From NCBI GenBank assembly GCA_963854835.1, contig OY978526.1:68227418-68291417 (forward strand): a stretch of 64,000 nt of DNA, given 5' to 3'. Origin of the DNA: Megamerina dolium. Taxonomy: Eukaryota; Arthropoda; Insecta; Diptera; Megamerinidae. Of the stretch, positions 48,510 to 58,410 are shown one piece after another. Below the pieces are notes generated by a model that had not been told where the DNA came from, ran no database searches, and worked only from the letters and a program-made list of their open reading frames with translations. The position numbers and the translations under genes are program-made. Position 1 is the first letter of the stretch. Every line of letters starts with the position of its first letter.

Positions 48510-49313
48510 GGGGGTGACGTACGTCAGTGATTAATGCGTTATAGCCTAGACAGACGGCAGCGTTAATCCGGATTAACTGCGCACATAATCTGAAATAAAA
48601 TACCAACCTGACAGAGGCAGTATTGCGGATTAACTAAACAGTTGATTGCTGTTTTATTAGGTCTGCTCACTTACATTACTATCACTATCAATTTTTGTCA
48701 TCTGTCACTCTCGATATGAGAAAATGTACAAGAAGTACGTGAACTAAAAACTATCAGAAACTTGTAAATTGACATTCACAGTTCGTAATTGACAGCTGGA
48801 TTTATTTGTCGAAAACTGTTAACAATTGTTGAAAGTTTTTTATAAGCGAACACACCTATTGTTTTGTAAGTTTGATAAAGAAAAATTCACAATAGAAATT
48901 TTTCAGCAGTGTTGCCATCGAAATTACCCTAATCCTCTTTAATTTTGAAAATTAACTCGTAGAGTTAATGCGGATTAGCTGCAGTTAATGTCCGAGTTAT
49001 TTCGAATTAAATCGTTAGTCCGGATTAACGCTGCCGTCTGTCAGGGCTATTAGGCTTTATGAGTCGTAGGTTGTGGGTTCGAAACTCGGCTGAGACGCCA
49101 TCTGTGATATCGTAAAGATTTTTCTTTCGAATGGTACCCACTTGTCGGCAAGCAATTGATATTTTCTTTGGCAGTAATAATTTGCCATGATAATGAAGAT
49201 AAGCACAGAGCTCTGTGCTAGCAGAATGGGCCATTCTAATATAAGTGTGTCCTCTAATAGAGAGGATCTCTCAGAGAGCGCTGCCACAATAGCCCAATAT
49301 AACCTAAATTGCG
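48510..49313 (+). mobile_element. SINE copy I, split by MITE copy 2
   Basis: The head lies left of the MITE (GGGGTGACGTACGTCAGTGA at 48511-48530, equivalent to GGTGCCGTAGCTCAGTGG), and the rest resumes right of it (GTCGTAGGTTGTGGGTTCGAAAC with the B box near 49073-49083). The body follows, then the tail-B module (AAGTGTGTCCTCTAATAGAG, then GCTGCCACAATAGCC) and AACCTAAA. The break falls between the A and B boxes. Confidence 0.85.
48542..49049 (+). mobile_element. PIF/Harbinger-like MITE, copy 2 (508 bp)
   Basis: Ends TAGCCTAGACAGACGGCAGC and CTGCCGTCTGTCAGGGCTA, with TTA duplicated at 48539-48541 and 49050-49052. It carries a perfect 16-bp palindrome GTTAATCCGGATTAAC at 48562-48577 and a one-mismatch version near the right end. 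It is inserted in SINE copy I. Confidence 0.9.
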
Positions 49314-49648
49314 GAACTTCCTTGAAGTGATTGCATTCGTATGATAAAAGTCAATATACCCTTGTATTTATTTGCAGCGCATGAAAATCAACTCTGTGGA
49401 AAAAACAAATACAAAATCTACTTGAGTCGAACACGTAACGAATTCAGCGATGAATATCAATTACAAAATCTCACAACTGTCAGTTTAATTTTTCAATGTT
49501 TACTTTTAAACACCTCCACGAGTTTTGATCCAATCTACATACATTTTGTTGTTTCAAAAGTAAAGTAAAAAAAAACACTCAATTTCAATAAAAATTTCGG
49601 CAAAGTTTATCATAAAAACATTGCATAGGTTTAATTTAGGTCGAGATT

Positions 49649-50026
49649 AGTGTGGCTGCCCTTTCTCTTAGAGGACACACTTAGGTCAGAAAGATCCATT
49701 GTGATACCACCGAGCTTCTCTTCCAATACTGTTGTGCGTGTTAAATTTGGACAGCATTAGAAAGGACCTACTTACAAATATTAGCCAGTTCCGAACGGCA
49801 GAACTCTTGTGACATCACTTTAACTTAGTGTTGTCACAGAGCTCTTTTAAGAAACATTTTTGGCAAATTTTTACTGCCGGAAAAATTGCCAATTCTTGCC
49901 GGCAGGTGGGTACCGTTCAAAAGGAAAATCTTTTCGATATGAAATTTTGTTATGCTTCAGCCGGGTATTGAACCCACGACCTACAGATCAGAAGGCCAAA
50001 GCACTAACCACTGAGCTACGGCACCG
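49649..50026 (-). mobile_element. SINE copy J, full length with tail B
   Basis: Minus strand, about 378 bp. The head reads GGTGCCGTAGCTCAGTGGTT on the minus strand (A box intact), with B box GGGTTCAATACC (one change), a full body, then TTAACACGCACAACAGTATT. It ends not in the GCCACATATTTATTT tail but in the ATCACAATGGATC / CCTAAGTGTGTCCTCTAAGA / GGGCAGCCACAC module. Confidence 0.9.
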
Positions 50027-50029
50027 TAC

Positions 50030-50690
50030 GTGCGCACGTAGCGTAGAATCTATAAATTTGCGTGTTCTGCTACGCTCTGACTAACTACAGCATTATTTTT
50101 AGCACATCATGCAGAGTCAGTATCAGTGACCTATCATTTAATTTTTTCACTTTTTTGCTCATGGCTTGCCCACTTCTTTGATTAAAGTCGGCTAAAGTCT
50201 CAAAACCTCTAAACTTTTGTAGAAAGTTTTTACAATTTTAACACGATCTACGTCTGATAAACGATCCATTTTTTAAGAAGGTATAGCTTCAGCGAAACAA
50301 TGATCACTATTGTCAATATTTAAATTTGACAGCTGTCAAATTTTAGGGCTTTCCTTTTAAAACTATAATCTGTAAAATAACTAGAATATTTTAAAACCAT
50401 CAAATGTTATTCATAAAACTAGAGAGCCATTTCTCGAGACCTTCATAGTAAATCAAATTTTCAATTGCAAAGCATTTAGTTAATACTAACACCAATTGTT
50501 TGAACTTATTTTAAAATCACTACTATGTCTTGGAGCTTCCTTCTTTTTATTTTAAACGTTGCAACAAAATTACTAACAACAAGGATAAATACGGGTTACA
50601 TTGCTAAGTAAAAACTAATAAATCATTTAATATGAAATCTATTTTCTTCCCGTTAACTTGTGTACGTATCGATTGTTATCGATACTGTTG
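50030..50690. other. AT-rich spacer
   Basis: No supported feature. A TTTGACAGCTGTCAAATTTT palindromic stretch lies at about 50326. Confidence 0.5.
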
Positions 50691-50698
50691 TTTGTAGA

Positions 50699-51916
50699 CA
50701 GGGCCGGATTATGGAGGATTTTCTAAGTGTCCTCATAAATAGATCGCCAGGTAATTGTGGTGCGAAAAGGATCAGATACAGGCGGATAGATTAAAAGCAC
50801 ATAACATTTCCATAACAATTTTGTTCTTAGCACAAATTCGTAAAATCGATGTTTTCGTGAAATTTCAGAAGTACAAAATTAAAAAGTTTGCAAAAAAAAA
50901 ATTAAAAAGCTTAACTCCGGTAATATGGAAGCTTAAATACTCTTCACTTTGCCATAGATAGGTAATAAGTAGTTAAAAAGTATACTTTTGTACTGGAAGT
51001 AGGTATGACTTCCATGTGATTATTTTGAAACATGCTCACTTACTGATAAAAATTATCATATTTGCTAAGATTCAGTCCCATAGCCTCATGTTTTCTTGCG
51101 TAAAGTCTACAAACAAGCACTCGAAAAGGTACATTTGTATAAGAGGTAGGCTTAGTTTTTATCCGTTTCCGCTCAAACTCACACACGTCTCTGCAATCGC
51201 AAATATATCGTTATATGCTAAGTTACTGCTCCATAACTTTGTATTTTCGGTGAAAATATACCTTCGAAATAAAACTTTTGCATGGTAGATAGGGGTGCTT
51301 TTAATCCAACTACATCCATTCTCACACTTGTCTATTAGTTAGTAAATATAAAGATACATGCAGAATTTCAGCCCGATAACTTAATATTTTCATCCGCAAA
51401 GTATGAAAATATACATTTGAGTACATACTTTTGTATGGGAATTAGGCATGGCTTTTACGCCATTCAGCTCATAAGCTTTTAATTAGTAAATATAATAGTA
51501 TGTGCCAATTTTTAGCTTTATAGCTTTAGATTTTGGCGCGCTAGGCATAAAAACACAAAAACAACAATGTACTTTTATATGGGAGATAGGTGTGGTTTTC
51601 ATCCGATTAGGCCCATTTTCAAGTCTCCTCATTCGTTGCTGAAAATAATGTCGTGTGCCAAGTTTTACCTCAATCGTTTTATAATTACAGCAGTTATCGG
51701 ACGAGCAGATAGACAGACAGTCAGGCAGATATGGCTAAGTCGACTTAAATCGTGATTCCGATCAAAAATTTAATGATTTACATATATGCTTTGCAATATC
51801 TGTTTTCTTAAGCACAAACTCAAAGTATCCTTGACCCTTTATGTCCTGGATATAATAATACTTGAACAGTGAGTTCAAACGCCTCAAAATCCTCAACTCA
51901 CCAAACTCCGGCCCTG
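50699..51916 (+). mobile_element. hAT-like non-autonomous element carrying a tandem array
   Basis: 1218 bp bounded by CAGGGCCGGATTATGG and the inverted CAGGGCCGGAGTTTGG (13 of 16), with GAGGATTTT just inside both ends. Candidate 8-bp duplications TTTGTAGA (50691-50698) and TGTGTATA (51917-51924) match at 6 of 8. CAGGG..CGG ends and 8-bp duplications are typical of hAT elements; the assignment is inferred. No transposase is present. The interior holds four ~145-bp tandem monomers. Confidence 0.6.
51135..51740 (+). repeat. four ~145-bp tandem monomers
   Basis: Unit starts near 51135 (TTTGTATAAGAGGTAGGCTT), 51277 (TTTTGCATGGTAGATAGGGG), 51427 (TTTTGTATGGGAATTAGGCA) and 51570 (TTTTATATGGGAGATAGGTG), each followed by a GTTTTTATCCGATT-type block, giving spacings of about 142-150 bp. 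The array ends in a CAGATAGACAGACAGTCAGG module and GGCTAAGTCGACTTAAATCG. Confidence 0.7.
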
Positions 51917-51939
51917 TGTGTATACATATATGTATTTGC

Positions 51940-51940
<1 letters not shown>

Positions 51941-51985
<45 letters not shown>

Positions 51986-51986
51986 G
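51941..51986 (+). repeat. (ATT)n microsatellite
   Basis: An almost uninterrupted ATT run of about 15 units, 25 bp outside the right end of the hAT-like element. Confidence 0.95.
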
Positions 51987-51989
51987 CTG

Positions 51990-53515
51990 TCCATGCTTCA
52001 TTGAGTAATCATAATAATCATAACCAAGCACATACGAGACACAACAACAATAGCTCTCACTATACATATGAGTATATGTATATTCAGGACTAGAATAGAA
52101 TATGGCCAATCGATTGCTATGTATTGTGATATGAGATTGATAAAGAATTTATCGATTGTCTGCTATATCTATACATATGTACATATAGGTATGTATGATG
52201 AAGCAACAACAACAACAATTGAATTGTTAGAAATTAACTTGGCACAATATAAAATATAATAAAATGAAGAGGTAAGAGAAGAGAAGACAAAGCAGAACAG
52301 TGCCAGACATAGTGAATGAGGTACAACTGAAAATTGCGCGCACCTGTTTGTACTCAATTGTTGTTGTTGTTGTTGTTGCTTTTGTTGGTCACAGCATTAT
52401 TATTATTATTTTTTTTTTTTTTCTATCTTACCGATAGATGTCTCATATAAAAATAATGCACACACTTAACCATAGACACAAATGTATGGATTGTATGTAT
52501 GCATGCATGTATGACAATATTAGCTTTCTAACGGTACTCGTATATATAAATACACTATGTGATGATGAATGTTTCATACATGAATAGAATGAAAATATAA
52601 GAAAAAATTGGAACTGTTGCTGGTTAGATGCTCTTTACGAATTGTAATGATCCATAGAGGCATATAATGCATATCTATGGACTTACATACTATGTATGTA
52701 TGTATGTAAGTAGATAACTGAAATCATATTGTAGCTTATAATCAATTTGCATTAAATTTTACTATAAAATTTATGCCAAAATTAAAAAATCAATACAAAT
52801 GTTCATATAAAAGTATTTGCAATATAATCGGATGCAAGCATTTATAAATGAGACATCTACTATATATGTATGTACATGTATAAATCTAAGCATGTATGTA
52901 TATGTAGTATCATATGTAAGCACATAAAAAGCATAAATCACAATTTTCGTCATGTACACATGTACATGTAATCTATGGGTCCGGAGGGTGATGCAAATCC
53001 ATTTTTGCTCATTTAATGCACTTTCGCACCCTTTCACGTACATATCCACCTATACGATTACTTATATGATATGAGCAGGTCCCTATTAAAAATCCATGAT
53101 GGCCATGAATTATTGTCATTATTCGAATGGCGGCTCTCATATTAAATTTCGATCATGGTTTTGCTTTAAATTGCATTTGAAATTCAAATGCATTTGAAAT
53201 TATAATATTTTCGCAATCTTTTGTTTTACATAAAAAATCTCTTGATTATTAGAAAATTATACTCCATTCATATTTATTGCAAATAAATTATATGGCATGT
53301 TTAGTGGACAAAAGAAAATTTTTTTATATTTTAATATAAGTATAATCATAAAAGTTATGTAAATCTTGTAATCATATTGTATATCAGATTTTAACAGAAA
53401 GACATTATGCCCATATAGAACATATTTGAAATAGCTGGTATGTTGAAGTAGCCAGCCACTTTCAACAGGTGGGCTTACCATACTAAAACTTGGTACATTA
53501 AATTCGTTTTGCGAT
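51990..53515. other. AT-rich spacer with microsatellites
   Basis: Short (CAA)n at 52204-52218, (TTG)n at 52361-52378, (TTA)n at 52396-52410 and (TGTA)n at 52690-52710. No gene seen. Confidence 0.5.
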
Positions 53516-53519
53516 CGAA

Positions 53520-53900
53520 TACATATATTAGAAAATGGGGGTAATGACATGAAAACCATGCCTAGCTGCTATACAAAATTATGTTGTTGGCTAAATGTTT
53601 TCACACTTAATTCGCTTGTGTAAAAGTATCGAAGTAAAATATCGTATACGAAGTTCGCCTAATCATAGAATGGGATAAAAAACCACGCCTACTACCGTAT
53701 AAAAATATATTATTGAAATTATATTTTCACACTTTCTGCACATATGCGGTTATATTTACTAATTAATAGACACTCTCGCAAATTGGCCGAATCGAATGAA
53801 AACTACACTTACCTTCCATACAAAGTTATGCTTCAGTATGTATGTTTTCTCACTTTGAGCACGGATAATTAAAGTTATCAAGCTGAAACTTGGAACAAAT
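53520..53900 (-). repeat. tandem-monomer array, three units
   Basis: Inverted monomers with ATGAAAACCATGCCTAGCTG (about 53549), GGGATAAAAAACCACGCCTA (about 53671) and ATGAAAACTACACTTACCTT (about 53796), each followed by a TACAAAATTATG or TACAAAGTTATG block. Period about 124 bp, shorter than the 51-kb array. Confidence 0.65.
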
Positions 53901-54291
53901 TATGACATTTGCTACAGAATGGGACATTGGAGAACATGGGTTCGTTGGGTCAACTGTATTAAAGGTTGTTGGGGTGTGATGGTAGGTGACAGCATAGAAG
54001 CAATTGCTGCGATTATAGTTCGTTGTTCTCACATTGTTCTTGATGTAGGTGGTCTTCATGCGCCACCTCATGGTATCCCGCGATGGAGCCTAGAGCAGTA
54101 CTTTGTCTGGTTTGCAGATGCCGCCACTCAGTGTCACTAATGTGTGGCGTCCAGATTGGAGCTGTATATTTTATTTTACTTACTTAGTTATGTGGTCATT
54201 TAAATTAAATAAATAGGCCCCGAAGGACTCTTTTGCTGAGCTTCTGTTCCAGTACTGTCTACTTACTACTTACTTACTTTAGCCCATTCCG

Positions 54292-55932
54292 GATGATCTA
54301 GTAATAATGGTTAGAGGGAAATTTAACTCTATATTAACCGATCGAATGCAACTAGCTCTTGTCAAGAGAAAGGACTCTCGATTAATCAGAATAAAACAAA
54401 TGTGGTACCCTTCACCAAAAGAAGGAAATTGAGTATAGGAACCCTAACACTAGGGGCACAGACTTAATTCTATCCGAGGAAATGAAATATCTAGGAGTAA
54501 TCCTAGATAAAATCCTGACTTGGAATAATCACTTATCGCTTATAACTGGCAAAACCCTAAGGGCAAGCTATGCGTGCCAGAGAGAACACGGTAAAAAATG
54601 GGGTCTGCGACCAAAAATGGTGGCATTGTCGTACAGGACCGTAACAGTGCCAATGATCACCTACGCATCCTTGGCGTTGTGACCGAAGGTAAATCAAACA
54701 AAGACTAAAATGATCCTTAGTAAGGTCCATCGAATAGCCTGTTTGGGTGTCACGGAAGCAATGCACAAGTGCCCCACTGTAGCCTTAGATATTCTTACTG
54801 GACTCACCACTCCATACCTCATGGTCAAGAGGACGGCAACCAGTGCGGCACTAAGGTTGCCCAGTCTATCCAACCATAAAAAAGGCAATCTCACAGGACA
54901 CACAAAGATCCTGGACACCGTTTGGTGCTCTCCATGTCTTGTGGTGTTCGAAAAGATGGATAAAAAGCTAGCCTTCTCCAAACATTTTGAAGTGGTCATC
55001 AACGTCCGTTCGGCTTGGAGGAATAGCGATATAATCCCAAAAGGGTACTCACAGTTATGGTACACTGATGGATCTAAGATGGAAGATGTCTGTGCGGGGG
55101 CTGGAATTGTTGGACCAAGATTACGGAAAACAATCGCAATGGGGAAAACAGCTTCCATCTTTCAGGCGGAGGTCCATTCCTTAGAGGTTTGTGCGAGAGA
55201 ATGCATACGCAGGGGCACCCGTGGTACCAAAATATGCATCCTGTCGGACCGCCAGGCGGCTCTAAAGTCCCTGGAAAAATTCCCGTTTCAGTCAAAGCTG
55301 GTTTGCTTTGTTTCAAACTTCTCAACGCCCTGGCAGCAAAGAATCCTGTCACCTTAATGTGGGTGCAGGGACACGAGGGAAACGAAATGGCCGACTCCCT
55401 TGCAAAGGAAGGCGCAAGCACTCCTTTCATTAGACCAGATCCCTTCTGCGGGGTTACAAACAGTTTCATAAACAACCTGATATGTGAGAGGGAGAAACGG
55501 GATCTTCTCGACTGCTGGAGAGCCCAAACGAGCATGCGGCAGTCTAAGTAACATATTGATCCCACACATGTTAGGGTGGATGCTGTTCTTAACCTCAGTA
55601 GAAATGACATAAAACTCTACACAGAGTTGCTCACTGGGCACTGTGGACTTAACCATATGAAAAAAATAGATGTGGTAGAAAACGATACCTATCGACTCTG
55701 TCATGAGGAGCAGGAAACATCGGAACATATTCTATGCAATTGCGCAGCAGTGAGGTAGACGTAGACTTGGTTACCTAGGTAATGAAATTTTGACTCCAAC
55801 CCACATAGGTAAAATTAAGCCCACAGCAATTACAAGATGTGTAAATAGTCTAGAATTGTTTTAGTTGGGCAATAGGCGCACAAAAGATCTTTTAGGTCGC
55901 AGTGCAAAAAATAGCCTGTATAATAATAATAA
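54292..55932 (+). mobile_element. 5'-truncated I-clade LINE (1641 bp)
   Basis: It begins exactly at the second half of the reverse-transcriptase catalytic box (DDLVIMVRGKFNSILTDRMQ) and ends in (TAA)n at 55918-55932. TAGCCCATTCCG at 54280-54291 and 55933-55944 is a perfect 12-bp target duplication, so it landed in SINE copy K. It contains the end of reverse transcriptase, a nearly complete RNase H domain and the Cys-rich C terminus. Confidence 0.9.
54295..55780 (+). pseudogene. I-clade ORF2 fragment: RT end, RNase H, Cys motif
   Basis: In order: KYLGVILDKILTWNNHL (reverse-transcriptase thumb region), MILSKVHRIACLGVTEAM, then RNase H with the catalytic residues visible in YTDGSK, the FQAEVHSLE glutamate, LSDRQAAL and the VQGHEGNEMADSLAKEG motif. 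Last comes the C-terminal DTYRLCHEEQETSEHILCNC zinc-like block. Stops and frameshifts occur at about 54430, 54680, 55300 and 55550, so it is dead. RNase H plus a TAA tail places it in the I clade. Confidence 0.88.
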
Positions 55933-56918
55933 TAGCCCATTCCGAGCAGCAGAACCCTTGTGACATCACTTTTTCTGAGCTTTGTCACATAGCTTCTTTA
56001 GGAGCTTTTTCAAGGCAAATTGACAATTGACAATTGACAATTGCTTTGGTGCCGTTCGAAATAAATTTGTAAATTAACTGAACCACAATTGTACCAAGTT
56101 CACAATAAAACCGAAGCGCTCGAACTCGGGGCTCAAAAAAATATAGCAAAGTCCAAAACGTATTGAAAGGAAGAATAAAAAGCAAACGCAAACTCATTGA
56201 CAAAAAAGGTATACACTATTTAAATGACTCTCTGACTAAATGCCACAATGCTTCATTGCTCTTTTTGGTAGAATAATAAGAAATCATATCATTACAAAAA
56301 ATTTAGTTGATTGCAAGTACAATAAGAACATACACAAAAAAAAAAAAATTACAGCAATAGAAATTGATGTAACTGAGAATTTCAACAAATGCAATACTTT
56401 GTCGTTGTGGCGCTGATGCTGTCTATATGCTGTATTTTCTGCATTTTCATTGCTAAACGAATTATATAAAAAAAAAAATCAAAGCAACAACAATCACAAA
56501 ATGCTTATCACGTTTTATGGAATAAATGAAATGAATTGAAATGTAATGAAATGAAGTTGGTCGATATGCAGGAGGGTGACAAAAGTCACCAAAAATTCGT
56601 TCATTTCGTTGCTGTAAAACATGAAATTACTAAAACGCCACAAAACGATTGAAAACAACAACAACAACTGTGGTACCACAATAACCGTAACAGTAGCAAC
56701 AACCAACATATACATATACGAGTAGGTACATACCGCTTATGTCAAAATTGTAACAAGAAACCATTGAACCATCATGGGTGGTACAAACGTGGCATAGTGA
56801 ACAACATGAGGGAATAACAGCAACAACAGCTACTACATTGTTGAAGGCAAAAAGCAAATAATAGCACAAAAAATAAATAGATATTTGGCCACGACAACGA
56901 TATCAACAGCGACAACAA

Positions 56919-56946
56919 TGACGACGACGACGACGACGACGACGAC
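56919..56946 (+). repeat. (GAC)n microsatellite
   Basis: About nine GAC units. Confidence 0.95.
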
Positions 56947-57180
56947 AGCAACAACAGCGAACGTTGTTGATCTATAAAAATCAAAAAATAGCCTGTGGCC
57001 AAAATCAACTCACACACGTAGGCACATACAGACATATGTATATCGGCAGTAGCAACGATTAAATAGTAGGTAAAAACAGCACAACAACAACAACGTGCAA
57101 CAAGCAACAATTGGCAGCTGCCAGCTGCTGCAATAACCGTTTAATAGTACATAGCAATATCAGCATCTAATGTATACAAA

Positions 57181-57217
<37 letters not shown>

Positions 57218-57239
57218 ACACACTCACACACACACACAT
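57181..57239 (+). repeat. (CA)n microsatellite with CT interruptions
   Basis: CACACA run of about 57 bp with three CTCA interruptions. Confidence 0.95.
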
Positions 57240-57975
57240 ACATACATATATATTTAATAACTATCAGCTACATCTTCATTGTTGTTGTTGTTGTGTGATA
57301 TTTGACCGTATTACTACGTATTGCCTTGACTATTTGCGGTCATATTAATACAACAACAGACGATGTAGCGAAAAAGCAACATGTGGCATGGTGGCACGTT
57401 GGCATGTGTGAGCGAAATTCGAAGGAAAACATAATTAATATGCTTCAAAGATTTTTATGACAAGAAACAAGGGCAGGGTATCACCATATTACCACTACCA
57501 CTACCGCACCAATCAATGTATTGGCCAATGCAAGCATATTCGGAGGTCGGTAGCAATGTTAATAATATTGTTTGTTGCTTTTGTTGTCGTTTTTTATTTC
57601 GATGGTTTAAGAAAACGAAAAATGATAACAACTATTATAACAATAATAACAACAACAACAACAACTATTATGCATCTGGATATTTGTGTAGTTGGTTACC
57701 ATTGCTACTGTTAGTACGACTGTTAGCAGTACTACCACCAAAATGTATGAATATCGCTATCACTACCACCACTATTAACATCATTATGATAGTAATACTT
57801 CCCAGCTGACCATATGTAGAATGTATTCAATTTCTATTCTCCATTAAAAAGCATATTTTTTTAGCATAAGACATGGATATGATTGAATTTGTACTTTATG
57901 TGCTTAAAGTAATGTGGTGGGCATGATTTTCAAGGAATTACACCAATTCTTGAACTTGTCAGTGGGCTTGGTAAA

Positions 57976-58410
57976 ATATGGGGACTGACCCGGTTTAACG
58001 AACATTGCTTAACAATTTGGGACAGGTCGTATAAATAGACTAATAGACTGGGATAAAAGCTTCTGGAGATTTTCTCTCCTTATTTTCCTGAAATAAAGAA
58101 AATTTATTTACTCGGTCAGCATTTAAAGCCCCGAAGGGCTCATTGGCCGAGCATCTCTTCCATTACTGTTGTGCGTGTTAAATTTTGGACAGTATTGAAA
58201 GGGACCTACTTATTTTATCCGGTTCCGAACGGCAGAACCCTTGTGACACTACTTTTTCTGAACTTTGTCACATTTTTATTACAGAAGCTTTTCCGACCAG
58301 GTTTAACGAACATGGCTTAGAAAATTTGGACAGGTCGTAAAAGTAGACTGGGGTCAAAGCTACTGGATATTTGCTCTTCCCATTTTCATGTAATAAAGAA
58401 AATGTGTTTA
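57976..58410 (+). repeat. direct duplication flanking SINE copy L
   Basis: GACCCGGTTTAACGAACATT (about 57987) recurs as GACCAGGTTTAACGAACATG (about 58294), and the following ~120 bp stay alignable: GGACAGGTCGTATAAATAGA versus GGACAGGTCGTAAAAGTAGA, and AATAAAGAAAATTTATTTAC versus AATAAAGAAAATGTGTTTAC. Two ~125-bp units about 305 bp apart, with a SINE fragment between. Confidence 0.75.
58126..58288 (-). mobile_element. SINE fragment L
   Basis: Minus strand: complements of AGCCCTTCGGGGCTTTAAAT (tail-A block), TTTAACACGCACAACAGTAA and GTTCTGCCGTTCGGAACCGG. It ends in the body near TTTGTCACA; no head. Confidence 0.85.

Larger units (their letters stand above)
54205..56066 (-). mobile_element. SINE copy K, split by a LINE
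   Basis: The left piece (54205-54291) carries the complement of the tail block (GGCCCCGAAGGACTCTTTTG) up to AGCCCATTCCG. The right piece (from 55933) continues AGCAGCAGAACCCTTGTGAC and on to TGGTGCCGTTCGAAATAAAT. The missing middle is the LINE; the tRNA head is lost. Confidence 0.85.
56070..58120. other. triplet-repeat-rich intergenic DNA
   Basis: Dense CAA, CAG and GAC runs. No gene is supported: the open frames are repeat translations (Val/Cys/Ser-rich or poly-Asn). Such DNA commonly surrounds fly developmental loci, but no specific regulatory site can be named. Confidence 0.5.

Noticed and set aside
51941..51986. CRISPR-like or functional array at the (ATT)n run and other short repeats
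   Set aside because: Simple microsatellite in a eukaryotic genome; no spacer-repeat structure.
54694..55158. 154-codon minus-strand open frame, and 55074-55610
   Set aside because: Antisense shadows of the LINE RNase H region, which reads clearly on the plus strand.
56630..57110. Cys/Val/Ser-rich minus-strand frames
   Set aside because: Translation of GAC, CAA and CAG repeats; no domain and no plausible splice context.
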